Shown here one piece after another: positions 47,559 through 59,609 of a DNA stretch of 64,000 bases. The notes under the pieces were generated by a model that searched no databases, was not told where the DNA came from, and saw only the letters and a program-made list of their open reading frames with translations. Where the stretch lies: the NCBI GenBank assembly GCA_020746875.1, contig JAGTJL010000017.1, positions 186,001-250,000 of the forward strand. Reading direction: 5' to 3'. Source of the stretch: Rhexocercosporidium sp. MPI-PUGE-AT-0058. Its lineage: Eukaryota; Ascomycota; Leotiomycetes; Helotiales. How positions within the stretch are numbered: the stretch's first letter is position 1; every line of letters begins with the position of its first letter. The position numbers and the translations under genes are program-made.

Positions 47559-47753
47559 TGTCGTGCAAGTTATAATTAGTTAGCTAAGCGAGCCTAATTA
47601 AGACTACCAAAAGCATGGCGCCAGTAAGCTCCCTTATTCAAGGAGCTTAAATGCGCCATATATAATAATATATAATAGTTATATACGCAATTACGCAGCT
47701 TTCAATTAACTTAAACTTCGCTTTTATAAAGCCTTAAAGTATATTATACAATA
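47559..47753 (+). repeat. 5' LTR of element C
   Basis: 195 bp; more RIP-mutated than its partner (ends TATACAATA where the partner has TGCACGATA). Confidence 0.82.
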
Positions 47754-50700
47754 ATTATAAGCCTCGTAAGTTATAAAAAGCTTTTTAGTCGCATGTACAC
47801 GCCGACGTAGCTTTATAAAAGCATTTTATATTATTATTTAAAAGCTATTGCAACTCTTTAAATTCGTTAATAACTCTTAAATTATTAAATATTCTCGATG
47901 TTATATTATTAGTATACTTCAAATAGATAATATTACTTCTAAAACTATTTGCGGATTGTATTTTAAAAGCACGGAAGGATTAGGCGACATAGTATTTGTA
48001 ATTGAATTTTTATATTACGTTCATAAGTGTACTAGATATAATAAACCTTGTAGCTCTTGTAATAAGCTATATTCCAGAACTCCGACTAAAAGCTTTAACG
48101 CTTAAGAGTATTACTTAATAAATAGTAAAAATATAATTAGATTAGTATTACGCTAATATTATAACTTAGAAAGTAGTAAACTTATAGCCGTCTTCAACGC
48201 TTAAGTCGTCCGACAAAGATATTTTAATAAAAGGAATAAGTTTAGAAGAAGCTAGTCTACCTCTTTATTCGATAATTACAGAAATATAATAGATTTATAT
48301 AATATAAGCTAAAAAGTATTAATATACGCTGGCTAAATAAACGAGCTAAAATAATAAGTATATAATATTATATAACTGGCTTTCCGAAACAGTAAACGAT
48401 TTGCTCTTAGACTTTGCGATTAAGGAATTAGCCGGCAAAAGCGAATTAAGTATATAATCGTTAGTTAGTATACTTTAGCGCGATATAATACTGTTAGAAT
48501 CGTCGGTTCTTACGATTATAATTACGAAATATAAGAAAGTTTTAAAAAAAGTATATAAAAGAAAAGTTAACGTTAATTAATAAATAAGAGACTTTTTAAA
48601 AGCTTATAAGAATATTAAGGCGTACGATATACCTAACGTTAAAAGTATTATAACTTTAAAGAAATAGTTACGTGCGGTAGGAGCTTATATACACTTAGAT
48701 TAAGCAAATCCTATCTTTAGTACGGTTATACGCGATAACTAACTTAGAAAAGAGTATAAGTTTACTTTTAATAATTATATATAAGTATTCCTTGGTATAA
48801 ATTAAGAGCATATTATATTCAAGAAGCTCAGGCGGTAAAGAAGAAAAGGCGATTAATATTTAACTTTTAAAGGAATTAATATTAATACGTCGGATGTAAG
48901 TTTTAATAGATCTTACTCTCGAGGCTAAGGTAATTTATGCTTATGCGGCATAAATAATAAGTATTTCTTTAAGCCGCTTAAGTATTAAAGATTACGTTAT
49001 ATAATTAACGGAACGACTTCTAAAAGTATAAAGTATATATTAAATACTAATAAGATATTAACAACTTATAAAAAATTAGAAACTATAGACTTTAAAGAGC
49101 TTAAAATAGCTATAATTAAAAAAAGATAAAAGTATATCGCAGTCGCTAAAATCACTGGAGTTAATTATAATAATAACTTTAAACTTATTATAAATGCTAA
49201 ATCACTCGATGCCGCTGTATTTATAAGTAATAAAAGTAAAAGTAAAGCTTTATAAGATAGTTTAAATATTAATATAGTTATAATCGATCCAAAGCTCCTC
49301 GACGATATATTCTGCGATAATGCTTTAAGTCCTGGTATTTATACTATTATAGAGTTCTAACGCTACCTTTTGTTAGACAATACGCTTATTAATAATTGCG
49401 ATATTACTTATTTAATTAATAGTATTAATAAACTTGTCCCCGGCAGTTTTAAACGTATTATAAGAGATATAATTAATACTAGCACCTTAAGTTTATTAAT
49501 TATTAATAAGAGTATACGTATCTTCGAAAACGCTTTATATAATCTTAAAGGATTATATACTCGGAATTTAATATTAAGTAATATAGCTATTATAAAAGAG
49601 TTCAACGTTAATATTATCTCTAAAAGCTTTTTCATATAATCGGGGGTATAATATAATAGTGCTAATACGACTTTATAAGTAAGTAGTACTAAAGATAGCC
49701 ATATAATAAGAAACTTACAGCGCAAGTAAAACCTTATAATATTTAAATATAAGCTTATTAACAACTGCTCGCGCTTTCTATAATTGCATGCTTTCATAAA
49801 AGCTCGTAAATCTCTTATTATAATAATATATTTAATAATTAATAAACGACTGCATCCTTTTAAGAAGTATACTTTTAATTAACCCGCAGTTTCCTACGAC
49901 CCCGGAGCGATACAGCATAAATATGGCACTTACGCGCCGGTTACTTTAGTAAAATAGCCTTAGAAGCTCTAGTGAAATATGCACGTAATATTCAAATCGA
50001 CGGAATCACGTGTATAAAATGCGAAAGTTATATTATAATATACTTAAATTAACAATTATCGCGCAAAAAGTCAGATAATAAGTCTCCGAGACTTTTTTTT
50101 AAAATCGCATAAGACTTATTTAATTACTTTATAAGTTATAATAAGATATATTAATTATTATTAATTAAAAACAAATATAATAAAAAGCTCTTCGCATTTA
50201 CGCTTATTAACAAATCCTAAGATTTTATTATAAGCGTGCTTAAGACGTTTAAGATATAAATCAGACGCTAATACAGCTTTATTATATGCAAAATCAAGTC
50301 TGATAACGATACGTCAGTAATCAGTATAAGATATTAAATAAAATACGATTAATAAGTATTAAATAATAATATAAAACTGGAGCTTCCTCCGGTTTATATG
50401 TATAAGCCGAATAAGAATGCAAAGAGAGCTAACGGAAAGCTTATTACTAAAGCTTTAAAGATAATAACAAGTGCTAACCTGTTATCTAAATTATAGCCGG
50501 AAGCTATTTTAATAGCTGCGTATTTTTATAATATATTGCCACTTATTAAAAGAGTTATATAATCGCTAAACGAAATGCTAAAGATATAATTTAGATAATA
50601 TTTTCGATAATACGATTTAAAAATAATAAAAAGACTGCTAGTCGATTTAAAGTTTAATTAAAGTAATATCTTTACGTATAGCGCTAAAGCTTACGCGATA

Positions 50701-53599
50701 ATTAAAGACCGACAAGCTCTCTATATAAGAGAAGCTTTAAGGTCAACCTTAAGAGGTATATTAAATACTTAATTAGTTACTGCGCAATTAATATATATAA
50801 GATCTGGATACTTTAACTAAAGTATATAATACGTACTTAAAACGTTATTTTTAATAAGATATAATTTTATAGCAAGTAAGCGGTAGTCGGCTAATTACTA
50901 CTAATACTTAAATAAGTCGTTAATATACTTATAAAGCCTGAAGCCGCTTAGGACGCCGAGTTAATCATCGAATACGTAAAAGACGAATATATATAAGCTA
51001 AAAATAATATTAAATTAAACGAGCTCTTATTTAACCCGATGGAAGTCGACGAAGTTTTTAAGAAAGTAATTTTATACGCAATTACAAAGCTTATAATTTT
51101 AAATAAAGCGGGACTACCTGTTTCACGAGAGCACTAGAATAAGCTAATTCTTTTAAATTCACGAGTTAATACGTTAAAAGACAATATAAAACTTAATAAT
51201 AATAATACAAATATTCTAGTAATATCAAAAAGCTTAAGTATATTAAAACAGACTTAAAGTTAAATACGACGAAACGAATATTTCGAGCTTAAGAAAAGTA
51301 TTATAAATAAGAAATAATTACTCTAGATTAAAGATACGTATAATTCAATACTTTAAGTTATAATTTAGAATAAATTATAAAATAGCTAGAGTTAATTATT
51401 ACGCTAAACTAAAGCAATTAATATAAGCTTAGGAAATGCTTTAAAGTACGAAAACACCTCGTTAAAAAAGGATTACGGCGAGCCTAAAAGAAATTAATAA
51501 CTTCTTTTAGAAAATATATTATTAAATATATTATTATAATATTTTTTAGAAAATAATATGATTTAAGAGACCCTCGACGAAGTGCTTTAAACATTAAACT
51601 AAAGTTAATTGCGCTTTATTATTCGAATTTAACGAAAACGTTAAGTAAGAGAAGTAATATAATTAAATAAACGATTTAAGAAAAAGCTAAGAATATATTC
51701 TTTTACGATAAGAAAGCTTTTAAACGCCGAATTTATAAATTAAATAAATAAGAATTATACGTATATTATATCTTTTATTATAATATTCTAAAATAATAAA
51801 ATAACGCGTAAAAATAAAAAAGACTACGAAACTATATATATTATATTTACAATTGTAGTTAATAGCGAATCGATTAAAGTATAAGTAATTATAAATTCTG
51901 AATTAATATAATTATATTAAGCAAAGCTCTTACGAGTATTAAAGTATTAAAAGAATTTGAAATAATACTTATAAAGAGAATATTTTAAGAAAGACGCGCG
52001 CAAAGAAATAAAGAATCTCTAGGCTAAGAAGTACTAGTATATTATATTAAAAGCAAATGCGAAGATAACGTTTATATTATTAAAATAAGTATTTACTTAT
52101 AAAGTTAACTTAGCGGAACAGCTTATACGTATTAAATCGCGAGTCGTTGCTAAGGGTGATTTATAAGAAGATGTCATAATATTCTTTATATACGCTTTTA
52201 CGCTAGCAGTAAAGTCTTTCCGCGTCGTAATAGTTATAATAGCACAATTTAATTTAAAAATTAAATAATACGACGTCGTGAATACGTTTATTAATACAGA
52301 ATAAGACGAACGAAATGCACTTGTTTATTATTATCTCTCCGACGGTTTTAAATAGCCCGGTATAATTATAGAGATTAATAAAGCCTTATATAACCTCCGC
52401 GACTTTCCAGCTTTATAATATAACGATTTCTTAATTATATTTAAAAGCCTCAGTCTCGTATTACTTATAAAAAAGCTTTGTATCTTTATAAACGATAAGC
52501 GAATAGTATTTATGGCCTTTTACGTAAACGATATACAAGTGTTATATTATAACTTAAACCTCCTTGCAGCAACTAAAATCATCGATAGCTTAAATAACGC
52601 CTACGAATTCATTATAATAGAAGATATGGAATAGTTCTTAAGAGTGCGAATTATACGTGACAGATATACGAAGACAATTACGCTTATTTATAATATATAT
52701 ATAAAAAAAATAACTTAAAAATTCAACTTAATAAATAGCAATTGCCTGAGCACTCTTTTATTATATTACGACTTAACTAAGAATACTACTAAAGCAATTA
52801 CAGATTAAGTCAAAGAGTATTAAGAGAAGGTCGATTCCGTATTATACTTAGCTATTATACTTAAATTAAATATAACTTTTGTAGCTTCATAATTATCGCA
52901 TTTCTTGACGAACCCGAGTCAAAAGTACTTATAAGCTATAAATTAGATTATACGCTACTTCTTTAAAATACGCTTCTTAAGTATTATTTACAGTCGTTAA
53001 GAGAACGAGACATAGCTTATAATAGCTTTTAATGCTTCTTTTGTAAATAATTTAGAAATTAAGCGTTTTTTATAAGGGCTTATTATTATTTTATTCAGAA
53101 GTGCTATATTATAAATAATAATTAAATAAGATATAATTATTACTTCGATAACTAAAGCTGAGCTCTTAAGGATAAAGCGAACTGTAAAAATAGTTATAAT
53201 ATTATAAAAGTTTTTTGCGGAGATATACTTTAATATAAAATACTTTTAAAATATTTTTTATAATAATTAATAGATAATTAAGCTTATAATTAAAAAGAAC
53301 TAGCGCATATCGACCAAGCTTAGGCACGTTAATATTTAAAATATATAATTACGCTAAAAGTATTAAAAAGGAAGTTTTAAAGTTATATACTTATTTATAA
53401 GCGAAATATACGCTAATAGCTTTATTAAAAACTTTTTACAATAGAAGTTTAAGACTTTTATAGTATTACTTAATCTATAAGACGTTAAAGCGTCAGTAGA
53501 AAAGCTTTATTAAAACTTATATTTTATTATAAATATACTCTTTTATTTTCTTTTATATTTTAAAGTATTTTTTAAGTTAATATAATCACGTAAAATATA

Positions 53600-54600
53600 T
53601 TTCTTTTTAAATTATTAAAGAATAAGAATTCCATTCCGGCCAAAGCTATAACTAAATTAACGCAAGTAAGTACAAAAGAGCCCGTTCTTAAGCTGCTTAT
53701 AAGGTAATAAACTATAACTTTAAAAGAGTACGTTTTTAAGCCGCTATTAAATCGCGAACTAAACTATTAATAAATCGATTAGCTTTATTAGTAACTCTTT
53801 AATACGGCGGCGGCGGGCGGCTACATTACCAGTAATAATACCAGTATTAATAGCACTAGCACTAACCCGAATAAATAAGAGGATTAAGCGGGGGGCGGGG
53901 GTAAGAACGATAGAGGCGGGGGCGGGGCGGCAGCAATAACTAAATAACTAAAGTCAGATTCTTTAAAGCTATTTATAAGAATAAGATAAATATATTAGGC
54001 GTAATAAAAGTATTACGGACTAAAGCTCGGAGGTTTTTTAATTATTACTTAAAGTTAGCTAACTTTAAAAAACAAAAATTAAAGCCAAACTTACGTAAGT
54101 ATAAAAAGTATTACGCTTCTCTTTCATAAAAGCGGCAAAAGCCACCGCAATAGCAGGCCTAATAGGACTAGTATAACTATAATTCTAGCTATAATACCGA
54201 AAGCATTAAGCCGAATTAATAATATCTTAATAAATGCTAATAAAAAGATTACCTTTTAAGGCAGCTTTAACGCATGCTAAGCAAGAGACCTCTTTATTAA
54301 CACCTGCCTCAGTACGCCGGCGGGCGGGAGTAGCAGAGGCGGCAAGGGCGGCAGGAAAGGGCGTAGGAAAGGGAGTGCGAAGGCGACGGCGAGGAGGAAG
54401 GCGAGGGGCGGCGGTAAGCTATTATAATTAATTAATATACTTTAACTTACTTAATCTCTCGATCTTTTAATTTAAATAACGTTAAAAACTAAACTTAAAA
54501 ATATAAAAAACAAAAAGAAATATACTTTTTTAGTTACGCGAGTAATAGCGAGATTAAAGCGGCGAGAGGCACGGGCGGCTAATTTAGCGGCAAAGACATA
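53600..54600 (-). other. Antisense open region of element C with GC-rich islands
   Basis: Opposite to C's gag-pol and between RNase H and 3' LTR, the same layout as in A/B. Minus-strand reading gives Pro/Arg/Ala-rich stretches (LPPRRRRLRTPFPTPFPAAL) and then EVSCLACVKAALKG (54,245-54,290), a CxxC motif. Two GC-rich patches (53,808-53,935; 54,300-54,415) escaped RIP because they are CGG/GGC-rich and hold almost no CpA/TpG. The plus-strand frame 54,234-54,431 (RRRRRGGRRG) is probably the shadow. Confidence 0.5.
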
Positions 54601-54806
54601 ACTTATTTTTGAATTTAATATGTTTATAAAAAGAAGTTATAAGGAGGAGGAGCTATTTATATACTCTCGTTTATACGTTAAGTATATTTGCTTTAATTAT
54701 TAATTATTACTTTTCTTTATTATTTGTCGTTTTATTATTATTTATTATATTTATTATATATTTATTTACTTCGCTAAAGCTACGTATTATCTTTAGCGGG
54801 AGGGTG

Positions 54807-55002
54807 TGTCGTGCAGGTTATAGTTAGTTAGTTAAGCGAGCCTAATTAAGACTACCAAAATTATAGCGCCAGTAAGCTCCCTTATTTAAGGAGCTTAAAT
54901 GCGCCATATATAATAATACAATAACAGTTATATACGCAACTGCGCAGCCTTCAATTAACCTAAACTTCGCCTCTGTAAAGCCTCAAAGTATGTTGCACGA
55001 TA
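54807..55002 (+). repeat. 3' LTR of element C
   Basis: 196 bp, TGTCGTGCAGG.. to ..TTGCACGATA, preceded by the polypurine tract. Confidence 0.82.
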
Positions 55003-55885
55003 AAAATTACTTAAGTACTTTTAAATAGAGAGCTTTATATTCATTTTCTAAGCATTATATTCGATTTCGCCTTTATAATTACTAAAAGGAGTACAAGGGT
55101 ATTTGACTTTATTAAGCTCGACGGCAGGGATAATAAAGTTTAACTTAAAAAGGTAATAGCTAATAGTTAATTGGAGGTCCGCCGTAAAAATACGCACTAA
55201 TCGGTCGTAAGGAGGGGAAGGAGTACGAGTCTCTTAACGAAGGTTATTAATAATATATTAGTCGAAGGCTTACTTAATAGCGGCAGCAATAATAAAGCTA
55301 ACGGAGATTTCGATTAGCTAATTTACTTTTACTTATTAAGCGGGGGTAAAGCCCTTTATAATAATAATAAGCTCTAGCGAGGCGTCGAAGAAGTTTTAAG
55401 GTTTATCTTTTAAGTCGGAATCGGGTTCTTCGAAGTTATTGGGTTCCTTTATAAGAGTCTCGACCGAAAGGATAAGAGTATTAGTAAAGCTTAGCCGTAA
55501 GAGGGCGCTTCTTTCTCTAGAGCTTCGCCGACGGGAGGGAGATATCGGATATAATAATAATACAAAGTAAAGAAGTATTTAAGATTATTAATCGATTTAT
55601 TAATTAAATATAAGTCGAAGTCGAAGTTCGAAGTCGAATAGCGCGCGTTAAATTGCATAAGATAAGTTAACGACAAAAGGTTTTCTAACTTTTTCTAAAG
55701 TAATTTATTATTAAAGTAAAAAAGTACTTATTTATTAAATAAGCTAAAGTATTAAGGTTTATCGTTAACTTATTATAAGGGCAAGGAGACGCGACGCGTA
55801 AAACTTAATAAAATATAACGCTTTATAATAAAGGGGTTATTAGTCTTTTCTTATATTACAATTAACTAAAAGTTAATATAATGCA

Positions 55886-56108
55886 AGAGATAGCTTTATA
55901 TTTAAACTTAAAGCTACGCTTAAAATTAAGAAGAAAAGACAAAAAGAAAAGGAGAGCTCTTTATAAGAAGAAGCTTTAATATAAATACACAAAGGGTCCC
56001 CCTAGCCTTTTCCGATTAAGCCTAGCGCCATAGTTGCCATGCCAAGGCAATGCTACGAGCGATGCCGAGCTCGCTCGGTTAGAATACGAGGCTCATGGAA
56101 TCGTAATA
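55886..56108 (-). repeat. 5' LTR of element E
   Basis: 223 bp, less RIP-mutated than the partner LTR (keeps GGCTCATGGAATCG). GTGCT follows at 56,109. Confidence 0.8.
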
Positions 56109-57877
56109 GTGCTCTCCCTTACGGAAACAACTCCTTAAGATTACTAAAAACCACCTTCGCACACTTTCGCATACCTTAAACGACCTTCGCAGACTTTAAA
56201 ATAGCTACTTTAGCTTTAATAATTACTTTTACGTTAAAACAACAGGAGTTTCCGCCGTAGCTAACTAAATTAAAGGCTTAAGCTATAGTCCGTAGAGTAT
56301 AGCACTAGATTGACCCCGACGGACCTGACTTTCCTTATACTGCTAATTCTGAGCCTACGCTACCTCCGACGATTAAGGAGCTTATATATATAAAAGATAA
56401 GCATAAGCAGAATACGGAAGAAGTCAATATTTAGGATATTTTAGATAAGCTAGCGATTTTATTAATACGTTTTAAAAACGTAAAGCGGGAATACTAAACG
56501 TATTAACGCGACTATAGTATACGGCATACGCGCTAAATAACATTAAACTAACGGTATTAAGTGCTTTAAGAATGAGTAAACTAATCTGTGCCGCATATAA
56601 TTTTAGAGCTTTATAAAAAGTAACTAATCGCTAAAGGACGCCTAACTCTCTAGAACCTAGTGCGGGGAACTTTAAAAAAAGTATGCGTTAACCTTTGAGT
56701 GGTATAAATAACATAAGAGAGACGCATACCTAAAGGTATTAAAGACTAATAAGAGCTTAATAAACTAGAATATATAATTAAACAATTAGTCCTAAGCTTT
56801 AGCTAAAGCTAAGTCTTTAAAGCTAGAAATCATTAAAAGGGCCAGCGCTAAACAGGCGTTTTTAAAGACTGTCGTTATAAGGATTACACCGGAATAAGCT
56901 AATAAGCAGCTCCGGAGAGTGCTAAAAGCCAATGCTATAAGAGAAAAGCTTACCCGCATACTTAAAAAGTACGGCCGCATACTAAAAACCTACTTATAAG
57001 TAACTCTTACCTCTAAAAAGCTCTTTAATAAGAGAACTAAGAGTAATAAAGCATATACAACGCTAAGAGGACTTAGTAATAGTATTAATAAGTGCCCTTG
57101 CCGGGCTAAGAAGCACGCATAATTACTTATAAACTACTTTAAGTTAAAGCTAACTTTAATAAGTTATATTAAACGTTAAATACAACTCTTAAACGATAAT
57201 AAGAAGTTAATTCGTTAACGTCTAAAACTCCCAGAGTACCGACAGTTATAAGAGAGGCTTTAAAAAAGGGATAATTAAGCTTAGGCGCTATTAGCTTAAT
57301 TGCCTCTAAGAATAATACTAATAATAAAGCGACGTAAAATAAGGAAGGAGTATATACTTAAAGAGAGTAAAGAAAAAGACACTTAATATAATAAAGGATA
57401 TATTAAAAATATAATTTGCGGTGACTATACTCGACGGTTATAATAAGAAGTCGCTCCCATACTGGCCAAATACACCTACTTTAGTATTACGACACCTGTT
57501 ATTAAACCCTTAGCGCTTTAGCTAGCCTCTGAGGGTAAAAACTATTATTTCCGATGTTTTTGGGCCTACTAGTCCTGTATAAGCCTGCTGGCTCTTTGCT
57601 TTTGGCTCTTTAGGTACGGGTTGCTTTACGGAAAGTTTACGGTGATTTACAGTAGAGGGGTTACCTAAATAAGGTGCCTTTATTTGTTTATTTAAAGCGC
57701 CGTAATGAGACGGCACTACTTAAAGCGACGCGGACACGTGAAGGGACGTATTTAGAGGTCAATTAGCTGTTGCTTTAGCTTATGTGCTATTATATAATAT
57801 GTTTACTTTTCTTTTATATATTAGACTCTTATTAATCTAGGAGGTACACCTTAGAGCTCTATTATAACTGGGGGGTG

Positions 57878-58034
57878 TATTATGTAATATAAGTATACGC
57901 ACGTATTTGCCTAGCCTACGTAAGCAGGGCCAGTTATAAGGGCAGTTGCGTACAGAGCCTCTTCCTAGAATTAGACACTTTTGCCACTACTTTGAAAGAG
58001 CCATGCCTACCGTCGATTAGAGCTTTGCACGATA
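57878..58034 (+). repeat. Right (3') LTR of element D
   Basis: 157 bp, TATTATGTAA.. (RIP form of TGTTGTGCAA) to ..TTGCACGATA; followed by AAAGT. Confidence 0.82.
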
Positions 58035-58465
58035 AAAGTTCTCCGGAGTTATTTTAAATCTTCCGAAATTAAAAAATAAATAAAGAAAAGCAAAAGCTTA
58101 ATTAACGCTTTTATTCTATTATAATAAAGAAAGATAATAGCCTTCGATTATACATCGATTATAAAACTTTAAATCAGATTACGATTAAGAATCGATATTC
58201 CTTACTGTTAATCAGCGAGATGCTAAATAAACTCCGAGACGCGAAGATTTTTATTAATTTAAATTTATAAATATATATTATTATATTAAAATTAAAGAAA
58301 GAAATAAGTAAAAGCTTATATTCCGCATCCGTTATAAGTATAATAAGTATTAAGTAATATCGTTCGGATTATTTAATACGCCGGCGATATTCCAAGTATA
58401 TATTAACGATATATTAGCGGGACTCGTAAATATTATTTATATCGTTTATTTTAACGATATTTTAA

Positions 58466-58554
58466 TGACGTACAAAAAGCGGACCCGCAGTCTGTAAACT
58501 GCGTATTTGGCTATATAGCCTTTATACCCCTGCACCCCTGGATTTCGCACGACA
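58466..58554. mobile_element. 89-bp mini solo LTR or SMART-like insertion, TSD TTTAA
   Basis: Starts TGACGTAC, ends CGCACGACA, and is flanked on both sides by TTTAA (58,461-58,465; 58,555-58,559). The TG..CA ends and 5-bp duplication are those of LTR-type integration. It has normal composition amid RIP-mutated F sequence and contains CTATATAGCC. It sits immediately behind the RT catalytic motif of F. Confidence 0.7.
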
Positions 58555-59293
58555 TTTAATATATTTAATAAATTTATCTTAATACAAAAACCACGTTCGT
58601 TAAGTTCTTAAGAAATTATAATAAGTAAATCTCTTCGTTAAGCTGTCGAAATGCTCTTTTAATATTTAAAATATAAACTTTTTAAATTATATAATATCTC
58701 CTGCTAAAATATTAATAAAGTAAAGCCGAATAAATATTATTAAAAACTAATTAAAGATTAAAAGTATTAAAGATATTTAAGTTTTCATTAGCTTCGCTAA
58801 CTTTTACCGACGCTTTATCGCAAACTTCTTAATTATTACTCGGCTAATAAGCAGCTTAACAAGAGGTAAGGAGAAAAAGAAACTTGCCCTTGCCTTTTAT
58901 TAAAATATTATTAAAGAAGAGGCTTTAACGTATTAAAAGATATACTTATACTAATCCTTTTTCTTATATATTTTAATTCTAATAAGCTAAGAAAGCTAAA
59001 GATCGATGCGTCTAGATTCGCAATTACAAGAATCCTCTCTTAACTTAACGAATAGCCGGTAAGAGATAAGAAAAAAGCCGTATAATACTTTAATATATTC
59101 TTTAATAAGATGTTAAATACTATTAAGTTAAATTATAAAATATATAATTAAGAACTCTTTACGATCGTTAAATACTTCGTATATTAAAAGTATTATTTAC
59201 AGAGTAATCTGGCTCTTATTAAAATATTAACAGATTATAATAACGATAATATTAAGCCGACGATAAGTTAAATAAGCTCTAAAGTTATTTAAA

Positions 59294-59609
59294 TGTGAGA
59301 ATAGGCGAGCCAATCAGGAATGAGGAAGCGCAGTAGGTGAGGACACGTGATCAAAGAGAGAGAATTGCTTTGCTTGCTTGCTTGCTTAAAGAGCTAGAAG
59401 AGCTCTTCGGTAGTTATATATAAAATAATAGCTTTTCTAGAAGCTTTTACGACAACGTAACTAATTACGTAGCTTATACGAGCTACGTAATTGAATACGA
59501 GCGTAATTTCCCGGAATACGAGGGTAATTTCCGGGCCGCGTAAGCAGTGGAAACTCCTTCGGCTATTTTAGGGTAGAATCGGCACGAGTTACCGAAGTCA
59601 AATCCAACA
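59294..59609. mobile_element. 316-bp solo LTR of another family, TSD TTAAA
   Basis: Starts TGTGAGAATAGG, ends AAATCCAACA, flanked by TTAAA (59,289-59,293; 59,610-59,614). It carries a (GCTT) run near 59,370 and several palindromes (AAGAGCTAGAAGAGCTCTT; ACGTAATT pairs). It is almost free of RIP, unlike its surroundings, so it either arrived later or was never recognised as a repeat long enough for RIP. Confidence 0.75.

Larger units (their letters stand above)
47559..55002 (+). mobile_element. Element C: Ty1/Copia LTR retrotransposon nested in E, TSD AAAAT
   Basis: LTRs at 47,559-47,753 and 54,807-55,002 start TGTCGTGCA and end near GCACGATA, flanked by AAAAT (47,554-47,558; 55,003-55,007). 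PBS ATTATAAGCC follows the left LTR and PPT GCGGGAGGGTG precedes the right one. In order: gag (about 47,800-49,300, decayed zinc knuckle near 48,930), protease (49,370-49,639; SINKLVPGSFKR), integrase (about 50,090-50,570; YKPNKNAKRANGKLITKA), RT (about 52,120-52,660; FYVNDIQVLYY, Asp to Asn at the active site) and RNase H (to about 53,470; IASDASFVDN and TTSTTEAELLA-like blocks in RIP-altered form). It is a different family from A/B but related in protease and RT. Confidence 0.82.
42201..56108 (-). mobile_element. Element E: Ty3/Gypsy retrotransposon, coding on the minus strand, TSD GTGCT
   Basis: LTRs of 223 bp at 42,201-42,423 and 55,886-56,108, flanked by GTGCT (42,196-42,200; 56,109-56,113). 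On the minus strand a polypurine tract (CGGGAGGAGAAAG) precedes the left LTR. Gag begins in 55,885-55,008 and resumes at 47,558 once C is removed. A zinc knuckle (CLYYNKTGYQANDC) is at about 46,820-46,880. RT reads AYINDILIYS near 45,080, then KKSEFSV.KIKFLGFI (44,900-45,000). The integrase C-terminal block (near 43,150-43,380) precedes the 3' LTR, giving gag-PR-RT-RH-IN order. Full length without C is about 6.5 kb. RIP-broken throughout. Confidence 0.8.
41913..58034 (+). mobile_element. Element D: short non-autonomous LTR retrotransposon (about 2.2 kb), TSD AAAGT
   Basis: LTRs of 157 bp at 41,913-42,069 and 57,878-58,034, flanked by AAAGT (41,908-41,912; 58,035-58,039). The PBS next to the left LTR reads GTTATAAGTCCCG and the PPT GGGGGGTG abuts the right LTR, so it is plus-oriented. 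After removal of the nested element E (42,201-56,108 and one TSD copy) the internal part is only about 1.9 kb: 42,070-42,200 plus 56,114-57,877. No protease, RT or integrase motif is visible. The internal part looks formerly coding on plus (IDPDGPDFPYTANSEP, PPTIKELIYIKDKHKQ near 56,310-56,410) but of unknown family. It was probably mobilised by a Copia element. Confidence 0.72.

Noticed and set aside
49370..49639. 89-codon ORF as an independent gene
   Set aside because: Protease segment of Copia element C.
59365..59390. GCTT repeats as a CRISPR or telomere-like array
   Set aside because: Only four units of 4 bp inside a solo LTR; no spacers, not TTAGGG.
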